Assembly (NCBI GenBank): GCA_003342895.1
Contig: PTFA01000272.1
Coordinates: 1,139,785 to 1,203,784 of the forward strand
Direction: 5' to 3'
DNA length: 64,000 nt
DNA from: Casuarius casuarius
Taxonomy: Eukaryota > Chordata > Aves > Casuariiformes > Casuariidae
In this document: positions 24,001 through 39,000 of the stretch, one piece after another
How positions within the stretch are numbered: position 1 is the stretch's first letter
Layout of the letters: each line of letters starts with the position of its first letter
Program-made: the position numbers and the translations under genes
Notes under the pieces: generated by a model
What the model saw: only the letters and a program-made list of their open reading frames with translations
Database searches by the model: none
What the model was told of the DNA's origin: nothing

Positions 24001-27000
24001 CGGAGCGGAAGTGGGTCCTCTGTTTGAGGACCTTGTAAAGCTTCTTCCAAAGATGATATGCACAGACACCGAACTTGAGGAGAAAACAGTCGCACTGCAC
24101 CCTCAGAAGATTTTGGCTGTCTACATTAAGTGTAAAATTTGTTGCAAGGGGATGGAGATACGAATCATCCTTACCCCAAAAACTCTGTGTAAGTCAGGCT
24201 TATGAGACACTTTCTACCTCCAAAGAACAAAGAGCACTTTTTAGACTTTTGGTACTTAGATTTCTTAATGCAAGGTCACTCTGATGACTGAAGAACAGAG
24301 GAATAAGGTCTGTGTGCTGTGCCAAGTGAAGTTAGGAGGAAAGGCTTTGATCTCACTTGTTAAATATAGTGTCGTGATTAAAGGCCCTGGATAGGTAAGC
24401 CTCGGCGCTTCCTGGTCACACCATGCCTAAGTTTCGTCCCAAAACTTAGTCCCCATAGATATAGACAAAGGGATTGTGANTTCCTTGAAAATGGAGAATC
24501 CCATTTATTTTTTGTTTGGAACTTTTCATACCCATTACTCCCTAACTTCCAGTATGGGAGACTTATATGACTCTTTTTTATGGAGTGTGTTGGAGGTAGA
24601 GTTTACAGGGTCTAATGCCCTGTAGTATTTTCAAAATAGAGGGGATTTCTCTTATAGACAGTGAGTTATTTTGGGAAAATTGCAGAGTTGTTTGCGCTCT
24701 ACAGTCCTCTGTAGTGTGGGCAGGGTGACGTGACGGCAGAGGAGGCAGCAGGCCTCTGGGAACAGAAGTTCATAAAGTGCAGATGGATGCCCTGCAGTAA
24801 ACCCTGAAACCAAGGTCGGCAGGTGTCCCTGCGCGTGTTCGCCCCTCTATTTGCGGTCGGTAGCCTTGGCTACTGAGTTTAGCCGATGGCAGGTGGAGGT
24901 GGCTGAGTAATGCCTGCGGGAGTATGCAGGTCGAAGCCAATGTGTTGAGGTTAGTGATGTTTCCTTGCAAAGTGGTCAGGAGACTTCCTGAACCTGGTCC
25001 CTGGCTGTGGTAAATGGGAGTTAGTAGTGAAGCTAGAGCTATGGTAAAGTGCTCACACCTCTTTATGGGGTTAACTCTCAGAAACAAGTGCAGGTGCCGA
25101 GTCTGGCTTTCTCCTTAGGGTCAGGTCCTTCTACCTGCTAAGAGCTGCTCACTATGCCACAACACTTTCTAGGCAGTTTCTTCAGAGAATACATCAGAGC
25201 AATGCTGTATTGCTGGCTAGAAATTAATGGGGAAGAGGAGGGGACTTGTGATCCAAAGCTTTCTAACTGACAAAAAGAGTTTCTTTAGAGCCCTGCGCTC
25301 TGAGGTTCCTGCATCGTGTTGTGCAAACAGAGTTTTGCCTGGTGTCCCTCACTTCTAGGCTCCATACATTTGTCCTTGTTCAGCCCAGTAGCGGTAGCGA
25401 TGCTGTAGCTGTGATGGCTTAAGAGTATAGACAAGGTCATGTTCGTAGGGAGATGTAGTATTTTTATTAGATCAGTGGCTACAACTGGAAAAAAACAGGC
25501 AGGCTTTTTGGCACATATGTCTGTCCTCACATCTGGAACAGAAATGGGAAATGTCAAGCAGAGTATGCGTTGAGAATAGTTGCTCGGAGTTTGATTAGGT
25601 TATGTTGATCAGGTCAGGAAATGGAGAGAAAAGGTAATTGGCATTTGTGAGGCAGAAGAGGCTGTTACTGAGAGGTGATAAAGTCATTAGCCACTTCCTC
25701 TAGAAAGAAAGGTAATTATCTCCTAAGGAACATTCAGTCTTGGATGTCTTATAAACAAAGCGAACAAATTTGTAACCTGGAAAAGTATCAGCCTTGAAAG
25801 CTACAGACCCTCACTTTAGTCTGTTTACTCCAGAACTGGACCTAGAAATTTGGATGACCACCAAAGCAGTCTGCAGAAAATGAAGACAGACTTTCAGTAG
25901 ATGCCTTTCTCTACAGCTACGTAGTGCAGCTCTTCTGGATAAAATGCATTACAACAGCAGTAAACAACAGCACAAAATAAGACTATTAATGCTTTCTATA
26001 CTTTCCCCAAAGGTTTTTGGAAGCCCTGCTTAGTTTCTTCTCAGCGGGAGACATTAGCCAACGCCAGGGCTCGGAGGTATCAAACTAAGGTTTGAACAAG
26101 AGAAAATGTAGCTCTGCAGTGCTCTCTCTCTATCTGCATCAGATAAACAGCTCGCGCAAACCAGTGTGTCAGCCTTGTGCAGATGGGCAGTGTGGGATAT
26201 GCAGCTCTGAGACCAGCCCACAACTGTTCCCATCTCTGCAGGTCTCTGACCTTCTCCAGATCTGTTTAAATCTGCTGAATACTTTTTTGTTTCATTTCTC
26301 TCACTCAGTAACACTCGGGTCAACTGATAGGAGCTTTGCTTTGACTCACTGAGCTGCATGAAACCAATTATCAGTGTGAACAAGCTTCACATTAAAAAAA
26401 ATAAGAAGTGCTTCCCTGTCTCTTGATTTGATTTTATTGGCTCAGATTTGCAAAACACCCATGTGTTTCTCTGCACAGAACTTCAGTCTTTCATTTTAAT
26501 CCATGGGTACNTTATATACTTGTCAAAGACTTCCCAGAATTGGCAGTTTATTTGCAACCTTTAAGAGATAATTAATTGCACAATACATTAAAAAAGAATC
26601 CCTGAGTTTTAATTTATGCATTGTGTATCTCCTACCTACAGGTTTCATATCAANCACATCGATCAAAATTTATAAACATTGTTAAGTCCGGCTTGCTAAT
26701 AATTAAATGGGAGACTGGTTAAGATTACATGTATCTTGAACTAGTCTTACAAGTGGTATTTCTCGTTCCACGAGTAGACATATTTGGAAAAACTTCATAG
26801 AGATAGATGGAGTCTCAGATCTGGTTCAGAATGACAATGGGAAGTGGGAGAAGCTGGATCTCCCTTTTGGAATATCNAACTAGGCTTTGCCTTTGCTGTG
26901 CAGTTCTTTCTTGGATGTGGTAGTAACACACAGCACGTATATTGTGATTCAGTGGCTTATAACAAAGAATACTGTAGGTCTGCCTCCACATACACTGAAT

Positions 27001-30000
27001 ATTTTGGAAAGAAAATCCAACACTGGGAGTCCAAATCTTCTCACTACTCCTTTTTTTGTTCAGGATGCATAGTAGTGTACTGTTGTTTTTAGATGGTGGC
27101 ATTCATCAGTTCATGCTATAAAAGACGAGTTACTTTATAACATGAGCTGTGGATATTCAGCAGCATTGAAATGACTGAAAAAACATTAATGGTAGATATT
27201 CTGAAGAGCTCAGTAGTAGACCTGTGTCCTGTATAGAGAGAGCAGATTGGTTTTCACTGGGAGTTGATGAACACTGACAATTTGGCCTTTCGTTATATGA
27301 AGATCTAACCATAAGTTTCATCAATGTTGTCTTGAAACATCCTAACCTAGAGATACCTCAGAAGTTGAGAAATGCCTCTGTGCCAGCTTTCTTGAGTATT
27401 TTTTCTCTTTCCAGTTATGTTCATGGTCGGAAACTCTGTGATAACAGCTCCCGTTGTTCTGCTTCTGTTTCCAACGAGAGTGGGCGAGAAGGGATGGAAA
27501 AATTTCAAAACAAAAGAAAATACATGCTGATTGCTAGGGTTTAGAATATTGTATGCATCCCAGCAGTCCCCTTTTTTGCTCTTCTTTTCATTTTTCTTCT
27601 TTATGATTATGGCTATTTCTGTTTTTTTTCTCAGTTTTAACTATAAAGGCTTTTAGCAGGATTGGAGAAGTGAATTCTGAAATCATGGTTTTTTTCCAAG
27701 TTCTTTAGGACTATTTTCATGTAATTCTACTTCAGTTCTACTTCAGTCTACATAAGAATAAGTAGGAAAAGTAGTCCCTAAGGGAGCATGCAGCTCCTGT
27801 GTAGCTGTTTTCCAGTGCTTGAAAGTCGTTGTGTCGGGCTTACAGACGAACAGTTGATCTTTGAAAGGGAAATGGAGGTTACCTATTTCCTCTGTTTGCC
27901 TCTGTGTTTTTCTTTGTCTCTCCAGAGTATCTGGTGTCAGGAATTGTTGACTTTAGGCCTACCAATTCGGTGCACATGTCATTTTGCTCAGTAAAACGCA
28001 TTGTGTATCCCCACTGCTCTATTGCAGAATGGGTTTGTAACTGGGTCNCTGGGTGACCCAGCAGCATCAGCCTCAGCAGCCAGTTGCTGGTTTCTTTTTT
28101 TCCTGCAGAGAGGAATTATGAAAGGTCTTAGACTGTATTGCGGTCCTAAAGGTTGCAGGAGTGCTGTGGGTCAGAAATGATGAACCATTAGCACCTTTCT
28201 ATCCCATGTGCCACGTGAAGTTAGGGAAAGCAGCCTGTCAGGGTCTCAGATTCCCCATGTGAACCTCCCTTGTGCAAGGAAAGGTGTTGCTGTAGCCTGA
28301 GCCTCTGTGTTCTTCTGACGGGATTGAAACGGGTCCTTTAACTGGTGTTGACATTGTTCTTACAGGCAGTCCAGCCATGACTCACAGAAACCTGACTTCC
28401 TCAAGTTTGAATGACATCTCTGACAAGCCTGAGAAAGATCAGGTAAGCTGCATGTTTGGACTTGACTTGATGGTGTGTATGGTTAGAAGCTGGATGTTTG
28501 GAGAGAGAGCCTTTGTACCGTCAAATTGAAGCAGGTGAAATGGGTGAGCAGGGTGAGTTAAGTTTTTCGGAGTCCTGTTACTGGATCCTTCACTTCCTAA
28601 GCATCAGCCTCGAAAGAAGCAGGTTAAACTCTCACAAAGTCTGAAGCANGTTCTGCCATGTACAGAAGCTGCCTGGTAACCTGCTGATATCCATGGGAAG
28701 GGAATACACAACATCCAGCTTTGGATATATTTTCTGATCCTCTTCCTGCTGAAAATGGGGTCTTTGTTTCAGCCCCATGTCACTGTGCAGTAGCTGCAGT
28801 CATGCAGCCCTCCACAGCATGCGTTCACAAGGCAGATGGGATGGAGCAGGAGCATTTAAGGGAATGTGTCCCCCCTACATCAGCTGTCCTAGTAGAAGAT
28901 GTTACCTCACCCTGTGCAGCTGTGCATCACTTCAGAAATGCAGCTTTAATAAAAGGTGACGGCAGGAGAACAGCTTCNAAGTGAAGGTGAATTATAAAGT
29001 TAAGTTGAAATTGGCCTGTAGTTCCCAAAGAAATGAACTCGCTCTTAGCAGTTGCCATGAATTTGATTTCTCAAAATAGGGCAATGTTTATGGTATATCG
29101 TANGAGCTTTCTTTGTGTGTGCTCTCACCATTTCTGAGAGTTTAAGAGTGTGAGGAGTAGGAGTGAGTTTATTTTTACTCTAGTGTCTGAATAAGGTCTC
29201 TGTGCAAGTTTCAAAAAATCTTTATCTTGGTTTTGAAAAGGGGGTTATTCTCAAAACACGACTGTTTCTTTCAGAGCATCTTTTTTCCCCGTCCTTCAGT
29301 GTTCTTTAGTCCCATGGTTATTTTCAATGCAAATGAGAGTTACTTTGGAAAATTATTTGGGTAACACAGTATATGCTGGCCAGTTGAGAATGACTCTAAT
29401 CCTTTAAACGATGGCTGGTTGCAATCTTTTTTAAGTGCAACTCTGCTGTATAGCGACACAGCAACATAATGAATGCAGAAAAAAAAAGTTCAGAGTAGTT
29501 AAATGTGGTAAAACTATTCTTNAGTCTGCTCCCTCTGTCTTTTCTCCCTCTCCTGGCATGTGATTTATGCTACTGTTATTTCCCTGTTCTAAAAAATGTA
29601 AATACATTATCTCCCCATTTGGTATGTGAAAAATCCATGCAAAAGGAAGAAACGGCTGATAAAAAAAATAAACATCATAATGTTGAATGTGGAAAATAAA
29701 TATGACAGAAATAATAAAAAAAAATGCCCTCTAGTATCTACTTTAATTATTCAAGAAAATACTTTAACAGAAAGAGAAAGGGTGCAGACGGTGTTTCACA
29801 TTGATCCCAGTGTCATTCAAAGTTGTAGCATGCATCTATATAATTTTTTTCCTCCGAATATCTGTTTCTATTATTGTATGCAGGTGTACATGGGGAAAGA
29901 GAAGGACTGTAAGACAGCCTTTTCATTGGAAAGGCTGCTGGTGCGTTACATTTTTAATCACTGTAACTGCGGTGTTATAGGCAGAGTAGTAGAAAACTGG

Positions 30001-33000
30001 ATCTAAATATTGCAGCAGGCTCTTTAGATANCTGCAGTACAAACGTTCTCGGTTGTTTCTCCTGCTGAAATTTCTGTGGACATATTAAACACATCCAGGT
30101 AATAGACTTTCTGTGTCGAGTCAAGGATCAAAATAGTTTTTTCAGTAGTGCTAATAGTGAGCTGTGTTAATAAATCCAGTTTGGAAGTGTTGCTACAGTT
30201 TTTAACATTCAATATAGNTAGTGCTTGACTGTTTACAGTGAAAACCGTTACTTTTAAACTAACTTGTTCCAAAAAGCTGTTTAGTTAATTAGCCGGTGTC
30301 TGGCTGGTGGACTTTGGCCGGTGGAACCCTTGTACTGTAAGTGTTTCAAAGCTGGCCTGAGAAATCACCTTAGATCTCAATTTTAGTTACTGATTGACAG
30401 CGAGTTGTGTCTCGATAAAATCTGCAAAATTGTGATGATGCCTGGCAACTTTCTTGAGCAGAACTTAGCGTGCAGTACAGGAGACAAGGGAATAATTCAT
30501 GGTGCTATGACAACGGGAGCTGGAAGGAGAACAGATTTTCTTGCCTTGACAGCAGAGCGGCTGGCTTTCATTATTTTGGTATCCCATCTGGAAATCTGAC
30601 AGTTAATGAGGCCATATAGTGAGATATGAGTCTGCNGAAGAAAAGAGGCTATTCCATTTTTTATTTGTGCATATCACAGGCCAGCAGGTCTTCAAACTAC
30701 GACAGGCTGAAGTTAGTTTATAACAGTTGCTTGGAGCAGGACTGGGACCTGANCTCTTTCATCAATCACTTTTTTGCAAATATAGAGAGTATTGCATATG
30801 CGTGTTTTAAATGAAGAAAGGCTTTGAACAAACTTTTTTATATCTTTGGCATTTTTCCTGCCTACCCACATCCTCACTTCCAATATTATAGCCTCTTATG
30901 CTAACAGGAGTGGTGCAATTAACAATGTAGTGAGCTTGTAACCGGAATCCTACTTATGTGTGTTTCAGTAGGTTCCTACTAAGCAGAAATTAGACCTGAG
31001 TGAAATTAAAGCAGAGGTTCTGGATGGTCTCACTTCAAACTGTGAAAAGTGCTCCTCAGAAGATATTTGCCTTTTCTTTCTTTATTTCTCTTTCTCTCTC
31101 TTTCTCTCTTTCCATCTCTGTCTTTATGGAGAAGGGCTGGTGGGAAGCGCTTTGTGATTGCATTAGGACCTCCAACCCTCCCTTTTCTGAGGTCGGCAGA
31201 GTGGGTTTTGTGATCCGGCCACCCACAGGACATCCCGGAGGGAGACACTGGACCCTGTCTTGGAACAGTTCTTCTTCTGTAAAGCCTGCCTGGTTCCTGC
31301 CAGTTCCTGGGCATTCATCTAGCTGGAAGTGGCCACAGTAGTTTGAAGCAGCCATTCTTTCTGGTACCCTTTGGCCTACACGTGAGAATCTTGTTACCCA
31401 AGTACCAGCCTTCTACCGCTGTGATTTTAAACCTGCATCATGGGATGCTCTGTCTCTGCTTAGCAACAGTTTCCTCGTGTCTGTTTGGAAATGCAGGCTG
31501 ATCCTGGTCCTGAGCATCCACCTGTGATTTCCCTACTCCTTTCCCCAGGATGTTGTAAGGTCTGAGTTGAAAACTTCTGTCTCCAGGCATATGATCCTGG
31601 TATGTCTTTGAAATGTTTGTTTGGAATCATTCTCTACGGAGCCAAAGGTGGAGCAGATCTCAGGTGCACAGCAATTCCTTCGCCACTGGGGCATTCGACT
31701 GCAGTGTGAAGCTCCCAAGCTGGGAAGAAGCGGATGAGTCCTCTGCAGACTCGGCGAAGACAGAGGAGAGTGGTCAGATGAATTTTGCCATAGAGATATG
31801 AATTTATGAGGGGGGGACTGTCATTGTCAAAAACTGAATTGTTCTGTTCAACTCCATATTCCTAACAACTGGGGAATTTTAAGGATGGACTTTAATTCTG
31901 GAGTGAACAAAAGAAGCCTGGAAAAGGTCAGAAGAGGACACTCGGGGCAGAAGCTCTCTGCAGAGGAGTGGAATGCGTTGGCATGTTCCCTAATACGCTT
32001 GGCCACTTCTCTCTCCTTTTGGAGCTTGCCTGTTACTGGCAGCAAGGCTTAAGAGTGGTCACCTGGGTATGGCTGCTTGGAAGTGGCCTTTTTTTTCTTT
32101 TGATAATCCTTTGGAGGTGGCACTTTCTTCTTTTTCTGATAATCCTTTTAAGGCACTTAGGGGNCACTGAGCAGCTGGGACCTTGGCTAAAAAGGAAAAG
32201 GTTGTTCAGCCCATGGTGATCCCTCCAAACACAGGCACTTCTCTGAGGTGCCTGCCTGGTCTCCTGAGCTTATTTTTGAGTCCCTGCAGGGAGCTGGAAT
32301 TGCGGAGTCGATTCAGGTTTCAGATGGGCCTTTGCTGTCTGCAGAAGCACCCCTAATGTAGACAGCTCTGTTAAGAGCCTCGAGCTAGGTGAGATGTATT
32401 CCTGCCTTCAGGGACCTGTGCCAGGGCAGAGCCTGGGTGGGGAGAGCCCTTCTGTCGCAGGAGAACACAGAGGCTTTAACGCTGCTTGGGATCTCGCCCA
32501 GGGCAGTGCAGTGCAGCGTACTAAGGAGCTCTGGATGTATCTGGGGGTTTTTTGAAGGTCAGAGGAGCCTTCTTGAGGCTGCCTTCCTTGGGGTCTGCAA
32601 GGCCTGTTTTGTCGTGCCGTGCAGCGTCGTTGCAGAGGATCAGGAGCAATGCCTGCATGCAAAGGCAAATACAGGCTGGAGGTGATGGCAATTAGATTGC
32701 CCGCCTCCTANGAGAGAAGAACAATAAATGATCAAGGGAAGAGACAGAAGACACAACCATAAACTTTCTTTACAAAGACCTCTGAAATGCGGACCTGGGT
32801 TTTGCCTTGCTACATAGGTGCTGGCCCAGTTAGATGCCCCATTCATCTCAGTGGCTTTCTCAGAGGGTACAAAGATGAGCGTGAAGACTGTTAGGGCTGA
32901 GAACAGAGACATAAAAAGAAAATATTTACTGTGGTCTCACAACACACTGACATGAGTGCAGTACATGGTGATAACATGAGACTTAGTATTTTATTAAAAT

Positions 33001-36000
33001 CGTACATAGCACTGAGATGTACCTGTATTAAGCCTCATGAGGTTGTTTGCCCTGCCCTTAGGGTAGGGATTGTTCTATGCTTACTTTGGATTTACTTTGA
33101 TCTTTCTGTTGTTTTGTTTTTCTCATACTCTTTGCTTTCTTAATACACTTTTCAGAGTTAATCTTCTTACTGGCATAACCATTAAACTCTTGTCAGAGAC
33201 AAGGAAAATGAACTTAGGATCTTTCTTGGAAGAGGCTGGTGTGAAGGAAGGACAGAGGGCACTCAGCCTCTTTCCAAAGGATCAGCCAAGCAAGTGTTGC
33301 CCATTCCTGAACTGGCAGGGCAAAGAGCTGTCAGCAAGGAAGAAGGAAAAGGCTCATGGGCTGAAAGGTAAAAGGGTATGAATGTATAACCCCAAGTGCT
33401 CTGCAGCCAACCCTGTTATACTGCTAGGGTATTTAGGACCTATGCGGTTTGCCTGTCCTTTGATAATGTTAGGATCATTGCACTTTTTCTGTTATCTTAT
33501 CTTCTGAAAGCAACTTCAGTGTATCATCGTTCATTTAAAAAAAAACAAAAAACAAAAAACCACAAGTCTNGCCATAATTTCTATGTCTGTTTCTTAATTC
33601 TCTTTCCCCCCTCTGACAGAAAGTGTTTTATGGATGTGTGATAAGCAATTAGATTAGCAACTTCATCAAAGGTTGGATTGCTTCTTGAAGACTGATGGAC
33701 TAAGAACATTTTCATTTGCTTTGTGTGGTTCTTTTCTTTATATATGAGTCTGTATGAAACAATATTACCATCAGAATAAGATGGTTCCAAATCTTAAAAT
33801 GGTATGAAAATCTGAAATGAAGCCCTGGGTTATTTGTAAGGTAGGGATGCCNGCTAAGTTCAGAGTGTTACATTATTCTTTGTATTCCCTTAATTCTTGG
33901 AAGGCAAATGATTTTAAAGCTGAAACAACAAAAGGAAAGGCCAATTACCAAAATGCAGAGTTTGCAGAAAATTTTTAGCTGTGGGTTACATNTTACAAAA
34001 GTTGCATCGATAATATTGATTCACATCTCATACTTCCCTGACAGACACATAACACTGCTCACCTNCCTCAACTGCCTATAGTGGCTGCTGTACTGCACTG
34101 GTACTTACAATGGAGGTGTGTTGAAAGGGAAATTAATATGGCAATGTTTTATTGTTTCTTCTGCTAATGCAGATTTAGTTACTGCCAGTGGAAACATAGC
34201 GCACGGACATGAAAGCTTTGCTATAACAGTATGTCGTTGGTGTGGTGGGGTAGTGTCAAACCAGGCTTCTTTGCACCGTGCCCGAGTTGTGGAAAACGTC
34301 AGGCTCTTGTTTGCTGTGTCCTGCTCTGCTGGGTCTCCTCGCTTCTCTCTCGTGCTGTCTGTCTCTGGTTCTTTCTCTTGTCATAAGTGAAACACAGGAA
34401 AAGAAACAGTTGTAACTCTCTAGTAGAAAATAACTCTTTTCCTCTGGTACAGCACAGTACTACCTGCTCAGTTACCCTTAAACCCCGAGCGGAGCACTCT
34501 GTTCGCCTTTNCTGACCCCCTGCGTAGGACCAGTTGCAGAATGGCATCCGCAGGCAGCAGCGAACCCCTGATTTCTGGTAGAGCAGGAGTGTGTGTATTG
34601 TCTCTGAGACACATTCAGTCTTGATTTACTCTTAAATTGTTACTTTAGAGCATTGGGATCTGCCAAGGATACCAACGTGCTACAAAGCCCTTTGCCTGTC
34701 AGGTCCCTAGCTGAGCTCATAGGATAAAAAAACATACCAGGGTATTTAGTGGTCCCTACAAGAGGCAAATTTGGAAGGGGTGTGGGGCANGAGGTGAAGA
34801 GAGGAAGAAGATTTTATTCCTGTTCGTACCGCCATGCTCAGTAAACATGTCTTGTTAGTGGAGGTGTAACAACTGAAATAACCAGGGGCTCCCCAGAACG
34901 TTTTTCCCTTTCCGCCTGCAGGGCCTGTGGGCAGCTTGCCCTGTAGCTGAAGAAAGGGCTCGATTCGTGCCTCCAGCCAGCCTCATGTCTCTCAGCAGCA
35001 CTCAGCACCCAAACAGCTATGTGTGCTTATGAGTGTATTATTTATGAATACTGAAATTAGTTCCTTAGCTAATTTGCATGAATCGGCTCCTTTCCACCCT
35101 GAGGATGATGACTTGATTCATTGCATTTAGGTTGCAAAAGGCACTGGTTCAGCATCCGGAGCGTCTTTCGGAAGACGCCAGGCCCTGACTGAGAGAGCTC
35201 TAATGGCACCTGACGCTGAGGATAAAGAACTCCAGTAAAGGGCACGCAATTCTGGTTTTGCTGTTTTATGATGGGGTGGTTTTTTGGATTGTTTGTTTGG
35301 TGTTTTGGCAATCTGTGAAGGATAATTAAGGAAGAGGAGGTGTTCCACTCCGTTGTGTTAGTGTTGGCAGAACTCTTCTTCTCTTCATGAGGCAGCAGCA
35401 TAGAGAGGTGTTTTGCCTCCGTTTACCTTATTTTATGCGCTGCTGGCTGCAGTTAATATACAGGTCATTCGCAGCTAGATAGACAAGCAGAAGCAGTGGT
35501 ACTTTTGGACAGTTTCTTTTTCTTTTCTATTTTCCAATTACTAAATCAGTGTCTTAGCTTTGTATTCTCTCCCAGGCGCTGAGCTCTGTATTGCCAGATA
35601 TAGCAATGTTAAATCTGAAAGACTCATACCTCTAATGGCAGGACAATTCCTAANGCTCTCGAGGATCGAGCTATTTTCTAGAAGTCTTTTACTAACACCA
35701 TATTGAATAACACCGGAATCAAAGACCTAAAGAAAGTTTCTTGAGCTGTCAAAAAAATATAATCTTGTGGTTTAAGCTAATCTGGTCCACAGCAGCGTTT
35801 GACTAGAAGCAGCACGTGCTTTTGACAGGACATGCAGCCAGGCCGTGGGGTGTGTCTGTGCGCGTTTGTATATGTGCATTTTAGCTAACTGCCTGTGTTG
35901 GGCTGGCTGGATGCATCTCTCCCACCGTACTGAGCTTACCGGTACCTGGCCCATGAGGCAGGAAAATGTGCACTAGCCTGGTGCAGGTCAAGGGACAGGC

Positions 36001-39000
36001 GCGCGGAAAGTAGAGCTTTATAAGTGTCCTCACGTGACTAATCCATGGATGTAGTAGTGGCCTGGGCTGTGTTTATTGTCACTGAAGCTGTATTTGGGAT
36101 GAGCTCATATCTGGCATCATACCCTCGATTTTACCTTTGCTGATGCCATGTGAGGATTCCCAAACCACAGTAGACTGCAGCCAGAGCAACCGTTCGTTGC
36201 TCTATTGCAAGGAAAGAGAGGTTAGACAATTTGCTTGGAGTTTGTGGGATTTGTGGGAAGCAGGGCAAAGCTCTCAAATTGCCTGGATTCCCATTTCCAT
36301 CCTCAGCAAAAAGAGCATCTCTTCATTTGAGCAACCTTTAGGGAGAACAAGCTTTTCACTCTCCTCACGGTGCCCAGGACGTGGGTTTTTGTGTATGGTG
36401 TTAGAGCACGGCTCGTAAATTAGCTCTTGATTCATATACTCTCAATACTTTGAAAGTAATATTGTAAAGTTTTTTTTGCTGCTCACAGGGCAGAGCTGGG
36501 AACAAAAGTTATTTAGAAGACCCAAAGCACAGCCGTTGTCAGCCCCGNTACTGCCGTGGTGCGAGTGGCCTGCAGGAAGCTGGGAGTGGTGTGCCCTTGC
36601 CCACTGCTGTAGCGCTTGCGGTCCTAGTGCNGGGAGAGATCCTTGGGTCAGGCTTTGTTCGGATGTCCTTGGCAGCGCTGAATGACTGAATCACTAGGGC
36701 GTTTTTAATGCTTGAGATGAGAAATAAAGGAGACATTTAAAGAAAATCTGGGAAAGTGTTTGTCAGGGACGCATTATTGCTGAGCTGATGCAATAGCATA
36801 TCCAACATGAATATACATCGATATAAGGGGAGTAGTGGCCTGGCGGTAACGCCAGTTGCAAAGGACTAGTATGTGGGACAAAAAAAAAAAAAAAAAAGGC
36901 TCTGAATGAATATGGTCAGCTGGAATATTTAGTCAAAGAGAGACACAAGCCCCTTCTTATTTGTTGTGGTGTGTGCAGTGTTTATTCAAACTGGTGTTTC
37001 CATATCAACAGGAAATCTGTGCCAAAGCCAGCTCTGAACTTAAAAAAGAAATTGGCCTGGTTGAGAGAAACTCTCCTGCCCTTCCTGGGGGAACCGCTGC
37101 GGGGGGAGGCTGGTGGGTTCCCGCTGTTTGGAAAGAAGTCCATTGATTAATGGTGAGGATGATGTGTTGCTTTTACTGTTTGAACAGCATCTCCAAATCT
37201 CTGCAATCACCAGCAGAGATTCCTAATTTCTAGATCTGTCAGCCTGGATGACCTACTTTCACTCCATGGAGCTCAAATGAAAATGACTGTCTNCTGGTAC
37301 AGCTCACTGCCACCTTTCTCAAGGAAAGGAAATGTTTCTAGGAAGTTTAGTTAACTGGAACTTCATTTACTTTGGCCTTTTTCTTTATGCAGAGAGCAGT
37401 TTNGTTTCTAGTTCATCAGCAGTGCACGTCTCAAGCATTCCTGGGTAATGGGGTCCTGTACATAGACAAAGCACAGAGCATTACAGGTATCCCTTTGGTA
37501 AGAGTTCNTGGGATAATTTATGGGTAGGTAATCTTAAACATATATGTGAAATACAGAAATACGGAGAGAAAGAGAGAGAGAAATTCATATTCCTGGGGGA
37601 ATTAGTCTTTCTTAAGTACAAAAGCACTGCGTGTCCGTGCTCAGATGTGGGAACCCTACAAGTGAGATATGATGCAGGTGGCTGCTGTCTGGCGCGCTGG
37701 AGGACTCTGCGTGCCGCGCTTGGCTTGGGTGGCAGAGGGGCTTGGGGAACTGAGGAACTGGGTCCCTTTTCCTTGCGATCAGGGAACATTAAGTCTTCCT
37801 TNAGTAATACACCCGCAGTAGGCAGTTAGGCTTCTGATGGTAATCTATATGACCAGTGTTTATTTTGGATGCCCACCTTTTGCCACACTNTGAGGGTAGT
37901 AGCTGCGTTCGGTGAGTTGGAGTGAGATCTCCTACCTTGCAAAGAGTCAAAATACGCTGATTAGCTCTCCCTGGGGTCACGTGGAACAGCATGGCTGCAG
38001 CAAAACCATACCCTGCCCTTCTCATGCATTCCTCCCCTCCTCTTTGTTCCCACACCCAGCACTGGCTATTTTTATTTCTGCAGTGGTGAATATTGTAAAC
38101 CTGTGTGTGGTACATGGTAGGGCNAAAAAGATGGTTCTGGAATGGACTGTCCATTGGAAACACTGAATAATCTAGGTATCTTCAGCTTGAAAAAATGTGA
38201 CTCAAGGGGAAGAAGAGAGAGATTTGTAAAATGGTGAAGGTCTTAAAGAAAATGAAGAGGGGATGAGCATTTCACCCNCTGGATGGGGTAGCCATGGTAG
38301 CTTTGCTGTTCTGGAGTGGGACTGCCAAAAGCTGCCTTCTTGGGCTTTTAAACAAAAGCTCAGAAACGATCATTTTGATTTTTGCCAAATGCATAGCATT
38401 CTCAATCTTTCATGCTAGCGGTGTTTGCTTTGCTCACTCAGTTCCACTGATGCTAGCAACTAAATGCTGCTNATGGGAAGGGGAATTCAAGTTTGCACTT
38501 CAGACCCTGCATGCCTGAAGAATGGCATGTTATGAAGTTAGCATCTGCTTAGGAGTTACAGATAGCTTCCTTGGATAAAGTCAATGGATGGTCTTTTAAT
38601 TCTGATTTTGCTTTATTAATGTTGTTATTGTAATGGAAATGGAGATTATTAATTTTATACTGTACCTCTGTAATAGCATTAGACTTGCATAATGGTTTTT
38701 TGGGTTTTTTTCCCTCTGCTTTTTGCTGTTGGGGCTTCCCTGCTGCAAACTCAGCAGCCTCTGTCAGGAAGGGGCAGTTTTAATATCCCATAAAGGTAGC
38801 TGATCTGCACATAGAAGAAACACTCAAGCAAATCATAGCCTCTCACTTTTCTAACAGATTTTCTTTTGCCCCAGTGCTCCTTCCATTTAGGGCTGGTTTT
38901 TCAAATGGGGTAGAGCTGCAGAAGCTTCCTGTTTNGGTAAAATAGGGAAAAAAAATGACATGTGAGTGTGCATACTGATGTTTCAGCTGGTGACTCACTT